Assembly: GCF_025061645.1 (NCBI RefSeq)
Contig: NZ_JANYMP010000004.1
Coordinates: forward strand, 172,047 to 236,046
Length of the DNA stretch: 64,000 bases
Reading direction: 5' to 3'
DNA from: Umezawaea endophytica
GTDB taxonomy: Bacteria > Actinomycetota > Actinomycetes > Mycobacteriales > Pseudonocardiaceae
Positions within the stretch are counted from its first letter, which is position 1. Each line of letters opens with the position of its first letter. Below, piece after piece: positions 1-7,872 of this stretch. The notes under the pieces are model-generated. The model did not search any database and was not told where the DNA came from. It was given only the letters and a program-made list of their open reading frames with translations. The position numbers were made by a program, and so were the translations under genes.

Positions 1-938
1 CCGGGTGGGAACGGGCGTTCGTGCTCGACCCGCCGGACCACACGCGCCAGCGCCGGGTGGTCGGCGGGACCCTCACACCGCGGGTCATCGCCGGGTGGGA
101 GGCGTTCATCGCCGAGACCGCCGCGACGCTGCTGGACGCGATGGTGGACGAGGACGAGCCGGACCTGCTGCGGTCGTTCGGCTACCCGCTCGCGATCACC
201 ACCATCGGAACGGTCCTGGGCGCCCCGCAGTCGGACCACGAGATGCTCCGCGGCTGGTCCGACGCGGCCACCAGCCCGGACCGCGAGGCCGCCAACGCCG
301 CCCTGCTGGCGACCCTGGACTACGTGCGCGGCCAGATGGAGGTCAAGCGCGGGCAGCCGGGCGACGACCTGCTCTCCCTGCTGCTGCTGGCGGCCGAGGG
401 GAAGGACGGCCTGGACGACGACGAGGTCGCCGCCATCACGGCGAACCTCCTGGGCGCGGGCTACGACACGACGGCGAACTTCTTCGCCAACGCGGTCGTC
501 GCCCTGCTCGACCACCCCGACCAGCCGCGCGACGTCGTGACGGACCAGGCGGTCGCGGAACTGCTGCGCCACTCCGGACCGGTGGTCCTCTCACCCGCGT
601 TCCGGTTCGCGTTGGAGCCGATCGAGCTGCGCGGCACCACCATCCCGAAGGGGGCCACGATCGGGCTGCTCGTGGGCGCGGCCAACCGCGATCCGCTGGT
701 GTACCCCGAGCCGGACCGGGTGCGGATCGACCGGACGGACCCACCGCACCTCGCGTTCGGCCACGGACCGCACCACTGCGTCGGCGCGGCACTGGCCAGG
801 TTGCAGGCGCGCGTCGGCCTGACCGCGCTGTTCGACCGCTACCCGAACCTGGGCTTCGGCGTCGAGCGCGCGGGACTGGCGCACCGGATCTCGCCGTTCA
901 TGTTCGGCTTCGCCGCGCTACCCGTCACCCTCGACTGA
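1..938 (+). CDS. Cytochrome P450, 3' part (start lies before the window)
   Basis: Haem-thiolate monooxygenase of the soluble bacterial type, needing a ferredoxin partner that is not in view. The frame is open back to the first bases and reads through a C-helix FVLDPPDHTRQRR motif, so the N-terminal 80-100 residues are missing. About 311 residues are visible. They include the I-helix oxygen-binding stretch GAGYDTT, the K-helix ExxR (ELLR) and the haem loop FGHGPHHCVG with its Cys ligand at codon 777-779. The order and spacing are those of a normal P450 C-terminal half. The GTG at 21 is not the true start because it sits inside the conserved C helix. The gene overlaps the end of the convergent aldolase gene by 21 nt. 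Substrate unknown. Confidence 0.93.
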   Translation, partial: GWERAFVLDPPDHTRQRRVVGGTLTPRVIAGWEAFIAETAATLLDAMVDEDEPDLLRSFGYPLAITTIGTVLGAPQSDHEMLRGWSDAATSPDREAANAALLATLDYVRGQMEVKRGQPGDDLLSLLLLAAEGKDGLDDDEVAAITANLLGAGYDTTANFFANAVVALLDHPDQPRDVVTDQAVAELLRHSGPVVLSPAFRFALEPIELRGTTIPKGATIGLLVGAANRDPLVYPEPDRVRIDRTDPPHLAFGHGPHHCVGAALARLQARVGLTALFDRYPNLGFGVERAGLAHRISPFMFGFAALPVTLD

Positions 939-2009
939 GGCCAGCAGGTCGGCGAACAGCGCCGCGGCCTCGGCGTCGGTCACCGCCGAGGTCGCCTCGC
1001 CGACCACGACCTCCACCGCGGACAGCCCCGGCACGTCGGTCTCGGCGGCGCCGGGGAACAGCCACGTGCCGGTGCGCTCGGCCAGTCGCAGGTGCGCGTC
1101 GCGCAGCGCGTCGGGCGAGCCGGGCAGGAACACGCGGAACCCGTTCGTCTGCGGCTCGCCCACGGTCACACCCGGCACGCCCGCGATGGCCGCCGCCAGC
1201 GTGATCGCCCGGTCGCGGTAGGCCGACATCCGCGGCAGGTACCGGTTCAGCCCGTCGATCGCCGAGAGCGCGTACGGGTAGTTCGCCCACACGTTGGCGC
1301 CGTGCCGGGTCAGCCACGGCGTCGCGCGCGCCAGGAAGTCCTCGGACCCGACCAGCGCGCACCCCGCGAGCCCGCCGAGTCCTTTGTAGAACGACACGTA
1401 CACCGAGTCCGCCAGATCGGCCAGCTCGTCGAGCCCGCGACCGTAGTACGGCGCGGACTCCCACAGGCGCGCGCCGTCGAAGTGCAGCGGCACACCGTGC
1501 TCGCGGCACCACCGCGACACCGCGACCAGGTCGTCCCACTCCGGCAGCGCGAACCCGGCGTTGCGCAGCGGCAGCTCCACGGTCACCGCGCCGAGCGGCT
1601 CGCCGACCTTCTCCAGCTCCTCGACCCCGAACCCGCGCTTCCCGCCCAGCCGCACACCGCGCAGCGGGTGCAGCCGCTCGAACGCGCCCAGCTCGTCGGA
1701 GTCGACGTGGCTCAACGGGTGCAGCGCCACGGTGCCGATCCGGACGCTGTCCGTCCACGTCCGCAGCGCGGCCTGCTGGGCGATCACGCCCTTGACCACG
1801 AACCGCGCGGCGGGCTTGCCCAGCAGCTCGGCGACGCGGTGCTCCAGCAGCGTCACGGGATCGCCGAACCCGTAGAGGTCCGGGTAGCCCTCGGACTCCG
1901 GCAGGGCGATCAGCCCGGCCAGCCGCTCCCGCATGGTCGGCTCGCCGTGGCCGGACAGGGACCGGGCGCAGCTCCGGCGGATCTGGATGCGCTTCTCGAC
2001 GTCGGACAC
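918..2009 (-). CDS. Threonine aldolase / beta-eliminating lyase family PLP enzyme
   Basis: Fold-type I PLP enzyme of the low-specificity L-threonine aldolase family, expected to split beta-hydroxy amino acids (L-allo-threonine to glycine plus acetaldehyde). The cofactor aspartate lies in HFDGARLWE and the Schiff-base lysine in SFYKGLGG. Size (363 aa) is normal for the family. I chose the GTG giving MSDVEKR; a GTG 18 nt upstream is possible. A reverse-strand TAGGGA box about 35 nt before the chosen start could be the -10 element. Close homologues in actinomycetes share the charged N-terminus. Convergent overlap with the P450 gene suggests no functional link. Confidence 0.85.
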   Translation of the reverse strand: MSDVEKRIQIRRSCARSLSGHGEPTMRERLAGLIALPESEGYPDLYGFGDPVTLLEHRVAELLGKPAARFVVKGVIAQQAALRTWTDSVRIGTVALHPLSHVDSDELGAFERLHPLRGVRLGGKRGFGVEELEKVGEPLGAVTVELPLRNAGFALPEWDDLVAVSRWCREHGVPLHFDGARLWESAPYYGRGLDELADLADSVYVSFYKGLGGLAGCALVGSEDFLARATPWLTRHGANVWANYPYALSAIDGLNRYLPRMSAYRDRAITLAAAIAGVPGVTVGEPQTNGFRVFLPGSPDALRDAHLRLAERTGTWLFPGAAETDVPGLSAVEVVVGEATSAVTDAEAAALFADLLASVEGDG

Positions 2010-2046
2010 CGCTCCACCGTTCCACACGACCCGCCCGAGGTCATCC

Positions 2047-2730
2047 CTATTCGCACGACACCCAGCGCGCGCTGTCCGGCAGCTCCACGCAGAACGGCCG
2101 GGCGGCGCTCGTGGCGGTGGTGCGCAACGGGTTCCCGTCGTCGTCGACCACGAGCACCCCCGTGCCCACGCCGGACGTCCAGGGGATGCGCAGCCGCCAC
2201 TCGACGTCGTCGGTGGTCGACACCGGCCGGACCACGATGTGGTCGGGTTCCGTACCGGTGACCTGGTAGGGGAACTCGGCGGGCTCCCCGTCCGGGTTCA
2301 GCGGGACCGTGGGGCGGTCCAGGTCGACGACCAGGAAACCCGAGGGCGGTGAGACGTCGCACGGCGCGGGCAGGAACACCCCCGGCAGCGCGGGCCGTCG
2401 GCTGACCACCTCGACGACCGGCTGGCCGAGCACGATGTCGTCACCCGTCAGGCCGCGCACCGTGACCGTCACCGCGCCGCCGCTGCCGAGCACCGACCCC
2501 GATGGCCTGCCCGCCATCGGGATCGGAGCGTCACCGGCGTCCGGTACGACCCACCCGGAAGCGCAGTGGTCCCGGACGCCGATGCTGGTCACCGCGGCGA
2601 CCCGCCCCTCGGGCGAGAGCACCGAAGCCCACACGTAGACGCTCGCCAGGACCAGCAGGGTGACCACCCCGGAGATCGCGAGCGGCTCGCGCCGCTCCCG
2701 GCCCCTCACCGCTCCCGCTCCGGTCACCAT
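2047..2730 (-). CDS. Single-pass membrane-anchored hypothetical protein
   Basis: 227 aa with a short basic N-terminus, one hydrophobic segment (about residues 16-38, PLAISGVVTLLVLASVYVW) and a long extracytoplasmic domain. That domain is rich in beta-branched residues and has three cysteines (in DHCAS, PCDVS and near FCVEL) that could form disulfides. I do not recognise a family. The ATG chosen starts MVTGAG; the frame stays open upstream but the composition there is non-coding. The gene ends 37 nt upstream of the aldolase gene on the same strand, so the two may be cotranscribed. Confidence 0.6.
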   Translation of the reverse strand: MVTGAGAVRGRERREPLAISGVVTLLVLASVYVWASVLSPEGRVAAVTSIGVRDHCASGWVVPDAGDAPIPMAGRPSGSVLGSGGAVTVTVRGLTGDDIVLGQPVVEVVSRRPALPGVFLPAPCDVSPPSGFLVVDLDRPTVPLNPDGEPAEFPYQVTGTEPDHIVVRPVSTTDDVEWRLRIPWTSGVGTGVLVVDDDGNPLRTTATSAARPFCVELPDSARWVSCE

Positions 2731-2882
2731 GCCCCTGACATCGGGACGGGCACCCCGCGCGTAACGGTGGTGCGCCGGATCGGTGCCGGAGCGGCACCGG
2801 CCCCGACCTGGTGTTTCGCGGCGTGACCTGCGCGAACGGCAACTTCGCCCGCCGCTCTTCTTCACCCGGAAGGCCCAGCGGA

Positions 2883-2893
2883 TCCACTGTGGA
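2883..2893. repeat. TCCACTGTGGA palindrome copy 1
   Basis: Exact 11-bp palindrome TCCAC-T-GTGGA about 40 bp upstream of the predicted start point of the alanyl-synthetase leader. Identical copies lie at 20522 and 58362, and variants with another central base at 3737 (coding) and 27794. Could be a regulator site. Confidence 0.4.
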
Positions 2894-2918
2894 CGGTTAA
2901 ACGGCTTGCGCCGTGGCC

Positions 2919-2924
2919 TAGGGT
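2919..2924 (+). promoter_or_regulatory. -10 box of a leaderless transcript
   Basis: TAGGGT followed by exactly 6 nt and then the ATG of the short leader ORF. This geometry puts the transcription start at the A of the ATG, as in actinobacterial leaderless mRNAs. No convincing -35 hexamer is visible at 17-19 bp. Confidence 0.5.
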
Positions 2925-2930
2925 TGGGGC

Positions 2931-3002
2931 ATGTCGGTCCACCCGCAGCACGTCGCCGCGGCCGCGCGAGCTCCTCGCTCGTCGGTCGCCGCCGCTGCCT
3001 GA
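2931..3002 (+). CDS. Ala-rich leader peptide (uORF) before AlaRS-like gene
   Basis: A 23-codon ORF, MSVHPQHVAAAARAPRSSV plus four further Ala codons, ending TGA. Nine of 23 residues are alanine, in two runs of four plus one single. It starts 12 nt after the first base of a TAGGGT box, so it is probably read from a leaderless mRNA, and ends 95 nt before an alanyl-tRNA-synthetase-like gene. Amino-acid-biased leader peptides control attenuation of biosynthetic and synthetase genes in bacteria; an Ala-biased one upstream of an AlaRS-like gene fits that logic. Caution: Ala codons are common in any high-GC frame. Confidence 0.4.
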   Translation: MSVHPQHVAAAARAPRSSVAAAA

Positions 3003-3019
3003 CCCCGACAACCCCCCGG

Positions 3020-3084
3020 CGACCGGAAACGGTCCGCCTGGTGTCCCGCCGTGGTCCTTTCCGGTCGTCCCCACCCCACCGGAA
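3020..3084 (+). promoter_or_regulatory. Candidate attenuator with mutually exclusive hairpins
   Basis: Three possible stems share sequence. A is GACCG-GAAA-CGGTC (3021-3034, a GNRA tetraloop). B pairs CGACCGGAAA (3020-3029) with TTTCCGGTCG (3058-3067), 10 bp and perfect. C pairs TTCCGG (3059-3064) with CCGGAA (3079-3084), which overlaps the ribosome-binding site GGAAGAGGA of the synthetase-like gene. A excludes B and B excludes C, so B would free the ribosome-binding site and A plus C would hide it. Seen only by hand pairing, with no energy calculation. Confidence 0.35.
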
Positions 3085-3097
3085 GAGGACCTCCGCC

Positions 3098-4237
3098 ATG
3101 GACACCGAGCACGTCATCGACACCTTCCTCGACTTCTTCACCTCCCGCGGCCACCGCAGGGTGACCGGCACGTCGCTGCTGCCACCGCCCGGCGACCCCG
3201 TCCTGTTCACCACGTCCGGCATGCACCCGCTGACCCCGTTCCTCGAAGGGCGGGACCACCCGCTGGGCGACCGCCTGGTCAACGTCCAGCGCTGCCTGCG
3301 CACCACCGACCTGGAGGAGGTCGGCGACCCGACGCACCTGACCGTGTTCGAGATGCTCGGGTCGTGGTCGCTGCGCTCCTACGACGGGCCCCAGAGCCTG
3401 CGGTGGGGCCACGAACTGCTGTGCGACGGGTTCGGCGTCGACCCCGGCCTGCTGCACGTCACCGTGTTCGGCGGTGACGACCAGGTCGGGCCGGACACCG
3501 GGTCGCTCGACACGTGGACCTCGCTCGGCGTCCCCGTCGAGCTGACGGTGTCGGAGAACTGGTGGTCCAACGGGCCGACAGGACCGTGCGGGCCGGACAG
3601 CGAGGTGTTCGTGTGGACCGGCGACGGGCCGCCGACCGGCACGCCCACCACCGACGACCGGTGGACGGAGGTGTGGAACCACGTGATGATGCGCTACCGG
3701 CGGCACCCCGACGGCTCGCTCACGCCGCTGTCCGACTCCACAGTGGACACCGGGATGGGCCTGGAGCGGATGCTGATGTTCCTGCAGGGCAAGCGGTCCG
3801 TGTTCGAGACCGACCTGCTCACGCCGTGGGTGCGCGGCCTGCCATGGGACCTGCCGGACAACCGGTTGGTCGTGGACCACCTGCGGTCGAGTGTCGTGGT
3901 GATCGGCGACGGCGTGACCCCGTCGAACACCGGCCGCGGCTACGTGCTGCGCAGGCTGCTGCGGCGCGTGCTCACGACCCTGTGGCGCGACGACCCCGAC
4001 CGCACCCTGTCCGACCTGCCGGAACCCCTGGTGCGCGGGACCCTCACGCACTTCGGGCAGTCGGGCGGGGTGTTCGAGGTGCTGCGCGACGAGGAGCGCC
4101 GCTTCCGCTCGCTCGTCACGCGAGGCCGGACGCTGGTGTCCCGCTACCGCGACCCGCTGACCGAGCAGGACTTCCGGTACCTGCACGAGACACACGGGAT
4201 CCCGAGGGACCTGGTGGTGGTGCTGCGGGAGATGTAG
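3098..4237 (+). CDS. Stand-alone alanyl-tRNA synthetase-like catalytic core
   Basis: 379 aa matching only the class II aminoacylation core of AlaRS plus the start of the tRNA-recognition region. Landmarks are FTTSGMHPL (about 38-46), VQRCLRTTDLEEVG (63-76), the motif 2-like FEMLGSWS (84-91), TGPCGPDSEV (161-170), VDTGMGLERM motif 3 (216-225) and the PSNTGRGYVLRR stretch. Full AlaRS is about 880 aa; the editing domain and the C-Ala oligomerisation domain are absent. The conserved ATP/Ala residues appear kept, so alanyl-adenylate formation is plausible. A strong ribosome-binding site (GGAAGAGGA) precedes the ATG. It is unlikely to be the housekeeping enzyme; possible roles are alanine activation for a small molecule, a resistance paralogue, or regulation. 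Confidence 0.8.
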   Translation: MDTEHVIDTFLDFFTSRGHRRVTGTSLLPPPGDPVLFTTSGMHPLTPFLEGRDHPLGDRLVNVQRCLRTTDLEEVGDPTHLTVFEMLGSWSLRSYDGPQSLRWGHELLCDGFGVDPGLLHVTVFGGDDQVGPDTGSLDTWTSLGVPVELTVSENWWSNGPTGPCGPDSEVFVWTGDGPPTGTPTTDDRWTEVWNHVMMRYRRHPDGSLTPLSDSTVDTGMGLERMLMFLQGKRSVFETDLLTPWVRGLPWDLPDNRLVVDHLRSSVVVIGDGVTPSNTGRGYVLRRLLRRVLTTLWRDDPDRTLSDLPEPLVRGTLTHFGQSGGVFEVLRDEERRFRSLVTRGRTLVSRYRDPLTEQDFRYLHETHGIPRDLVVVLREM

Positions 4238-4301
4238 GGGCCCCAGCGCGCCCCCTAACCGTCAGGTGCGCGGGCTTCGCCGCGCCCATACTCGACCGGT
4301 G

Positions 4302-5339
4302 ATGCCCGCAGCCCGCCTCAACCTCACCACGCTGGAGTTCGCCGTCGAGGAGGTGCCGATCCCGGAACCGGGGCCCGACGAGGTGCTGGTGGCCGTCGCG
4401 GCCGCGGGCGTGTGCCTGTCGGACCTCCACCTGATCGACGGCACGCTCCGCGTGTGGGACAACGACCAGCCCAAGCTGACCCTCGGCCACGAGGTGTCCG
4501 GGACGGTCGAGGTGCTCGGCTCGAACGTGCCGCCGTCGGTCGAGGTCGGGCGTCGGGTGATCCTGCAAGCCGGGCAGAGCTGCGGGCGGTGCGAGCTGTG
4601 CGTCCGCGGCAAACCGTGCCTGACCGGCCGGACCAGGGGAGTGCACTACGACGGCGGGTGGGCCAAGTACGCGCTGGCCAGGCACGACACGCTCGTGCCG
4701 ATCCCGGACCACCTGCCGTTCGACGAGGCCGCCATCATCCCGGACGCCGTGTCGACGCCGTACGCCGCGATCACCACCACTGCCGGCGTGCGCCCCGCCC
4801 AGTCCGCGGGCGTCTGGGGTGTCGGCGGCCTCGGCGCGCACGCCGTGCAGGTGCTGCGCACCATCGGGGCCGCGCCGATCGTCGCGGTCGACCCGCTGCC
4901 CAGCGCCCGCGACCGGGCCCTGGTGTTCGGCGCGGACCTCGCGCTGGACCCCGCCGCGACGGACTTCGCCCAACGCGTCCGCGCCGCCACCGGAGGCCGC
5001 GGCCTGGACCACGCCTTCGACTTCGCGGGCGTCCCCGCGGTCCGCGACCAGGCCGCCGAGGTACTGGGCCTGGGCGGCGCGCTGGTCCTGGTCGGCCTGA
5101 TGGGCGGCCCGCTCACCCTCACCGACGGCATCGGCTTCAGCGTCCGGGGCCAGCGCCTGCTCGGCCACTACGGGTCGATGCCGGAGGACGTGGAGGCACT
5201 GGTCGCCCTGACCGCCTACCACCGCCTGGACTTCGCCGAGTCGATCACTGGCCACATCCCGCTGGCCCACGCGGCCGACGCGGTGCGCATGCTGGCGGAC
5301 CGCGACGGCGACCCGATCCGCCTCGTCCTCGTACCGTGA
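4302..5339 (+). CDS. Zinc-dependent alcohol dehydrogenase (MDR superfamily)
   Basis: 345 aa NAD(P)-dependent medium-chain dehydrogenase. The catalytic zinc ligands are seen in GVCLSDLH and LGHEVSG, and the nucleotide-binding Rossmann turn in GVGGLGAHA. The structural zinc loop is SCGRCELCVRGKPC. Its last spacing is Cys-x5-Cys rather than the usual x7, so the lobe may be slightly shortened. The ATG giving MPAARLN is preferred over an upstream in-frame start, because a CATACT box lies 10 nt before it, suggesting an almost leaderless mRNA. It stands alone between the synthetase-like gene and a convergent methyltransferase. Substrate not predictable. Confidence 0.88.
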   Translation: MPAARLNLTTLEFAVEEVPIPEPGPDEVLVAVAAAGVCLSDLHLIDGTLRVWDNDQPKLTLGHEVSGTVEVLGSNVPPSVEVGRRVILQAGQSCGRCELCVRGKPCLTGRTRGVHYDGGWAKYALARHDTLVPIPDHLPFDEAAIIPDAVSTPYAAITTTAGVRPAQSAGVWGVGGLGAHAVQVLRTIGAAPIVAVDPLPSARDRALVFGADLALDPAATDFAQRVRAATGGRGLDHAFDFAGVPAVRDQAAEVLGLGGALVLVGLMGGPLTLTDGIGFSVRGQRLLGHYGSMPEDVEALVALTAYHRLDFAESITGHIPLAHAADAVRMLADRDGDPIRLVLVP

Positions 5340-5369
5340 GACCCGGCCGTCCCCCGGCCCTGCCGCGCT

Positions 5370-5426
5370 GGGTCGCGAGCCCTCGGTCCTTCGCACTTCC
5401 CGCCCCTGAGCACGGACTCGCGACCC
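5370..5426. terminator. Inverted repeat between convergent genes
   Basis: GGGTCGCGAG (5370-5379) and CTCGCGACCC (5417-5426) are perfect 10-bp arms with a 37-nt loop, in the gap between two convergent genes. Probably a bidirectional terminator, although the loop is long. Confidence 0.4.
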
Positions 5427-5484
5427 CAGGCCCTGCCTTCGGTTCCTGGCTTCGGTCCCCGAGGCCCGCGGTTGGTGTGCTCGG

Positions 5485-6282
5485 TCAGACCTTGCGGGCG
5501 ACGCCCGCGTAGACGTCCTCCGGGCTGGTGTCGTAGTCGACGTCGGGGCGCCAGTGGGGCGCGCTGACGACGCCGGGGTCGAGCACCTCCAGGCCTTCGA
5601 ACATCGCGGCGAACTCGGCGTGCGTGCGGAAGTACATCGGGTCGCGGCTGTTCTTCATCGCCTCCACGACCTCGGCCATCTCGTCCGGCTTGCCGTCGGC
5701 CGTGAGGTGCGACAGCGCGACCAGGCTGCCCGCCGGCAGCGCGTCGAAGTACTGGGTCAGCACGTCGTGCGGCTTCTTCTCGTCCGGCACGAAGTGCAGC
5801 ACGGCCACCATGAGCAGCCCGACGGGCTTGTCGAAGTCCAGCGTCTTCCGCACCGCGGGCGCCGACAGCACGCGGTCCGGCCGCGTCGCGTCCGCGGCCA
5901 CGACGGTCGCGTTCTCGTTGCCCTGCAACAGCAGTTCGCTGTGCGTCACCGCGACCTCGTCGTAGTCCACGTACACCACCCGCGCGTTCGGATCGGCCTG
6001 CTGGGCGATCTCGTGCACGTTGCCCACCGTCGGAATGCCGGACCCGAGGTCCAGGAACTGCGTGATGCCCTGATCGATCATGAACAGCACCGCCCGCCGC
6101 AGGAACGCCCGGTTCGACCCGGCGATCTGACCGCCGTTCGGCAGCACCCGCAACACCTTCTCGCCGACGACCCGGTCGATCGCGAAGTTGTGCCCACCGC
6201 CCAGCAGGTAGTCGTAGACCCTCGCGGCACTGGGCAGTTCGGTGTTGATCGAGTCCGGCACCCAGGTGGGACGATCCGTCAT
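5485..6282 (-). CDS. SAM-dependent methyltransferase, DUF574/Methyltransf_19 family
   Basis: 265 aa. The N-terminus PDSINTELPSAARVYDYLLG with a following GGHNF is the signature of this actinomycete-specific family. The SAM site is FLDLGSGIPTVGN, followed by the acidic ribose contact VVYVDYD and the ADATRPD strand. These paralogues are numerous in actinomycetes and mostly uncharacterised. The start is the ATG before TDRPTWVP. The gene is on the same strand as, and 71 nt downstream of, the DUF2000 gene, so it may share its transcript. Confidence 0.88.
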   Translation of the reverse strand: MTDRPTWVPDSINTELPSAARVYDYLLGGGHNFAIDRVVGEKVLRVLPNGGQIAGSNRAFLRRAVLFMIDQGITQFLDLGSGIPTVGNVHEIAQQADPNARVVYVDYDEVAVTHSELLLQGNENATVVAADATRPDRVLSAPAVRKTLDFDKPVGLLMVAVLHFVPDEKKPHDVLTQYFDALPAGSLVALSHLTADGKPDEMAEVVEAMKNSRDPMYFRTHAEFAAMFEGLEVLDPGVVSAPHWRPDVDYDTSPEDVYAGVARKV

Positions 6283-6353
6283 CGCGCACCTCGCACTAGT
6301 CGGGGCGGGCAGCCTAGCGGGGTCGCGATCACGAGCCGGGCCGCACACGCCGG

Positions 6354-6827
6354 TCAGCGCAACAACGACAACTTCCCGACCAGCTTGTCCACCTTGTTGC
6401 GCGGCCCCACGATGCTCACGGCGTAGTAGGTCAGGTCGGCGGCCTCGGTGCTCGCCACCGCGGCCAGGTACTCGTCGTACACCCGGCTGGTCTGCGCCTG
6501 CTCGGGCATGTCCACCACCAGCAGCCCCTCCCTGGTCATCGCCTTGGCGCGCACCTCGCCGACCGTCACCGAGTCCCCGGCCAGGATCGAACACCCCGTC
6601 CACGGCAGACCAGGGTGGTGCGTGCCCGACGCGTCCGTCGTGCCCGGTCCGAGCAGCGTCGGGATGGCGTTCCCGACGGCCGCCGCCATGCACACGGCGG
6701 CGTTCGCGAGCAGCCCGGCACCGAGCGCCGTGTCCACCACCATCACCCACTTCAGCCGCGCGTTGCGGGTGGGCAGGTCGGTGCGGATCTCGTGCGGCTC
6801 CAGTGCGGGTACGACGGCGGTGGTCAC
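6354..6827 (-). CDS. DUF2000 family protein (peptidyl-tRNA hydrolase-like fold)
   Basis: 157 aa. KWVMVVDTALGAGLLANAA is the hallmark opening of DUF2000 after a short N-terminal tail, and a C-terminal NKVDKLVGKL segment follows. The fold resembles peptidyl-tRNA hydrolase 2 but no enzymatic role is established. It is divergent from an Lrp/AsnC-type regulator across a 113-bp gap. This pairing suggests that the regulator controls this gene and that the substrate is an amino acid or a derivative; this is inference. Confidence 0.8.
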   Translation of the reverse strand: MTTAVVPALEPHEIRTDLPTRNARLKWVMVVDTALGAGLLANAAVCMAAAVGNAIPTLLGPGTTDASGTHHPGLPWTGCSILAGDSVTVGEVRAKAMTREGLLVVDMPEQAQTSRVYDEYLAAVASTEAADLTYYAVSIVGPRNKVDKLVGKLSLLR

Positions 6828-6940
6828 GTGACTCCCTCAAACAAGCTTTCGCCACACGTGTGGGCGCTGATTCGCCGATGTTAAGCACGAAATCCGGACC
6901 GGGGTACCCTCGTCGAACTTAATTCGGCAGAAGGGGCGTC

Positions 6941-7423
6941 ATGGCTGACTTGGACGAACTAGATCAGGCACTCCTGCGGGAATTGCAGCACGACGCACGG
7001 CGCACCAACCGCGAACTGGCCGCCGCCACCGGCGTCTCCCCCTCCACCTCCTTGGAACGCGTCCGCTCACTCCGCGACCGCGGCGTCATCCGCGGCTTCC
7101 TCGTAGACCTGGACCTGGAGGAGGTGGGCCGCCCGGTACAGGCCCTGATCTCCGTCCGCGTCCGCCCACCATCCCGCCCCACCATCGAGGCCTTCCGCGA
7201 ATGGGCGGCCCGCCTCCCGGAAACCGTCGGCGTGTTCGTCGTGGCAGGCGGCGAGGACTTCCTCATCCACGTAGCCGTCCCCGACAACAAGTTCCTCTAC
7301 GCCTTCGTCATCGACCGCCTCACCCAACGCCCGGAGGTCGCAGACGTCCGCACCAGCGTCGTCTACGAACACATCCGCAGCCCGATCATCGAACCAGCCA
7401 CCCCCGCCCGCCCCCGCCGCTGA
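6941..7423 (+). CDS. Lrp/AsnC family transcriptional regulator
   Basis: 160 aa. N-terminal winged helix-turn-helix (LDELDQALLRELQHDARRTN then GVSPSTSLERVRSL) and a C-terminal RAM/AsnC ligand-binding domain (about residues 65-150, with VGVFVVAGGEDFLIHVAV). AGAAGG ribosome-binding site 7 nt before the ATG. A TACCCT element about 35 nt upstream may be the -10 box. Expected to bind the shared intergenic region and respond to an amino-acid-like effector. A Pro/Arg-rich tail (TPARPRR) follows the domain. Confidence 0.92.
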   Translation: MADLDELDQALLRELQHDARRTNRELAAATGVSPSTSLERVRSLRDRGVIRGFLVDLDLEEVGRPVQALISVRVRPPSRPTIEAFREWAARLPETVGVFVVAGGEDFLIHVAVPDNKFLYAFVIDRLTQRPEVADVRTSVVYEHIRSPIIEPATPARPRR

Positions 7424-7872
7424 GACAACCGCGCCATGTCGGGAGGTGCGGGTGCCCACCCATGCGCCCATGGACTGCGTGTACGCCCCGGATGACCGAC
7501 GCCCCTGAAACGGCGGCGATCGGTTCTCCCACGGGTTCAGCGGTTCGGCTCCGGCACCGGTGCGACCCGTGGATCGACGCGGTGCACGGCGGCCGTCAGG
7601 TGTTGACGACCGGGACCGTCGGTGGCCTGCGGCGCCCTGCAGGCCGTGGACGGCTTCGGTGACGCCGTGGTTGCCGCCGGGAGAGCAGTTGAGCGCGATG
7701 ACTGCGGACATCCGCTGGTTCCTGCGGCCCGGCAGTTGGACACACGCCACCCATGGGCCACATCGAACCGCGCAGCAGTTCAGGTCCGCGAACAGGGAAG
7801 CAGCGCTGCACTCCTGCACCACTGCCTCGAACCGGGCCGCAGCCCAAGCCCGCCAACAGGCCGCGCCCCACG
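7424..7872. other. 449-bp interval with no gene I can support
   Basis: Open frames exist on both strands but none has a convincing start, codon bias or recognisable domain. Composition is slightly less GC-rich than flanking genes and out-of-frame stops occur. It may hold a decayed gene or a long 3' region of the two convergent neighbours. I found no strong hairpin or repeat. Confidence 0.4.
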
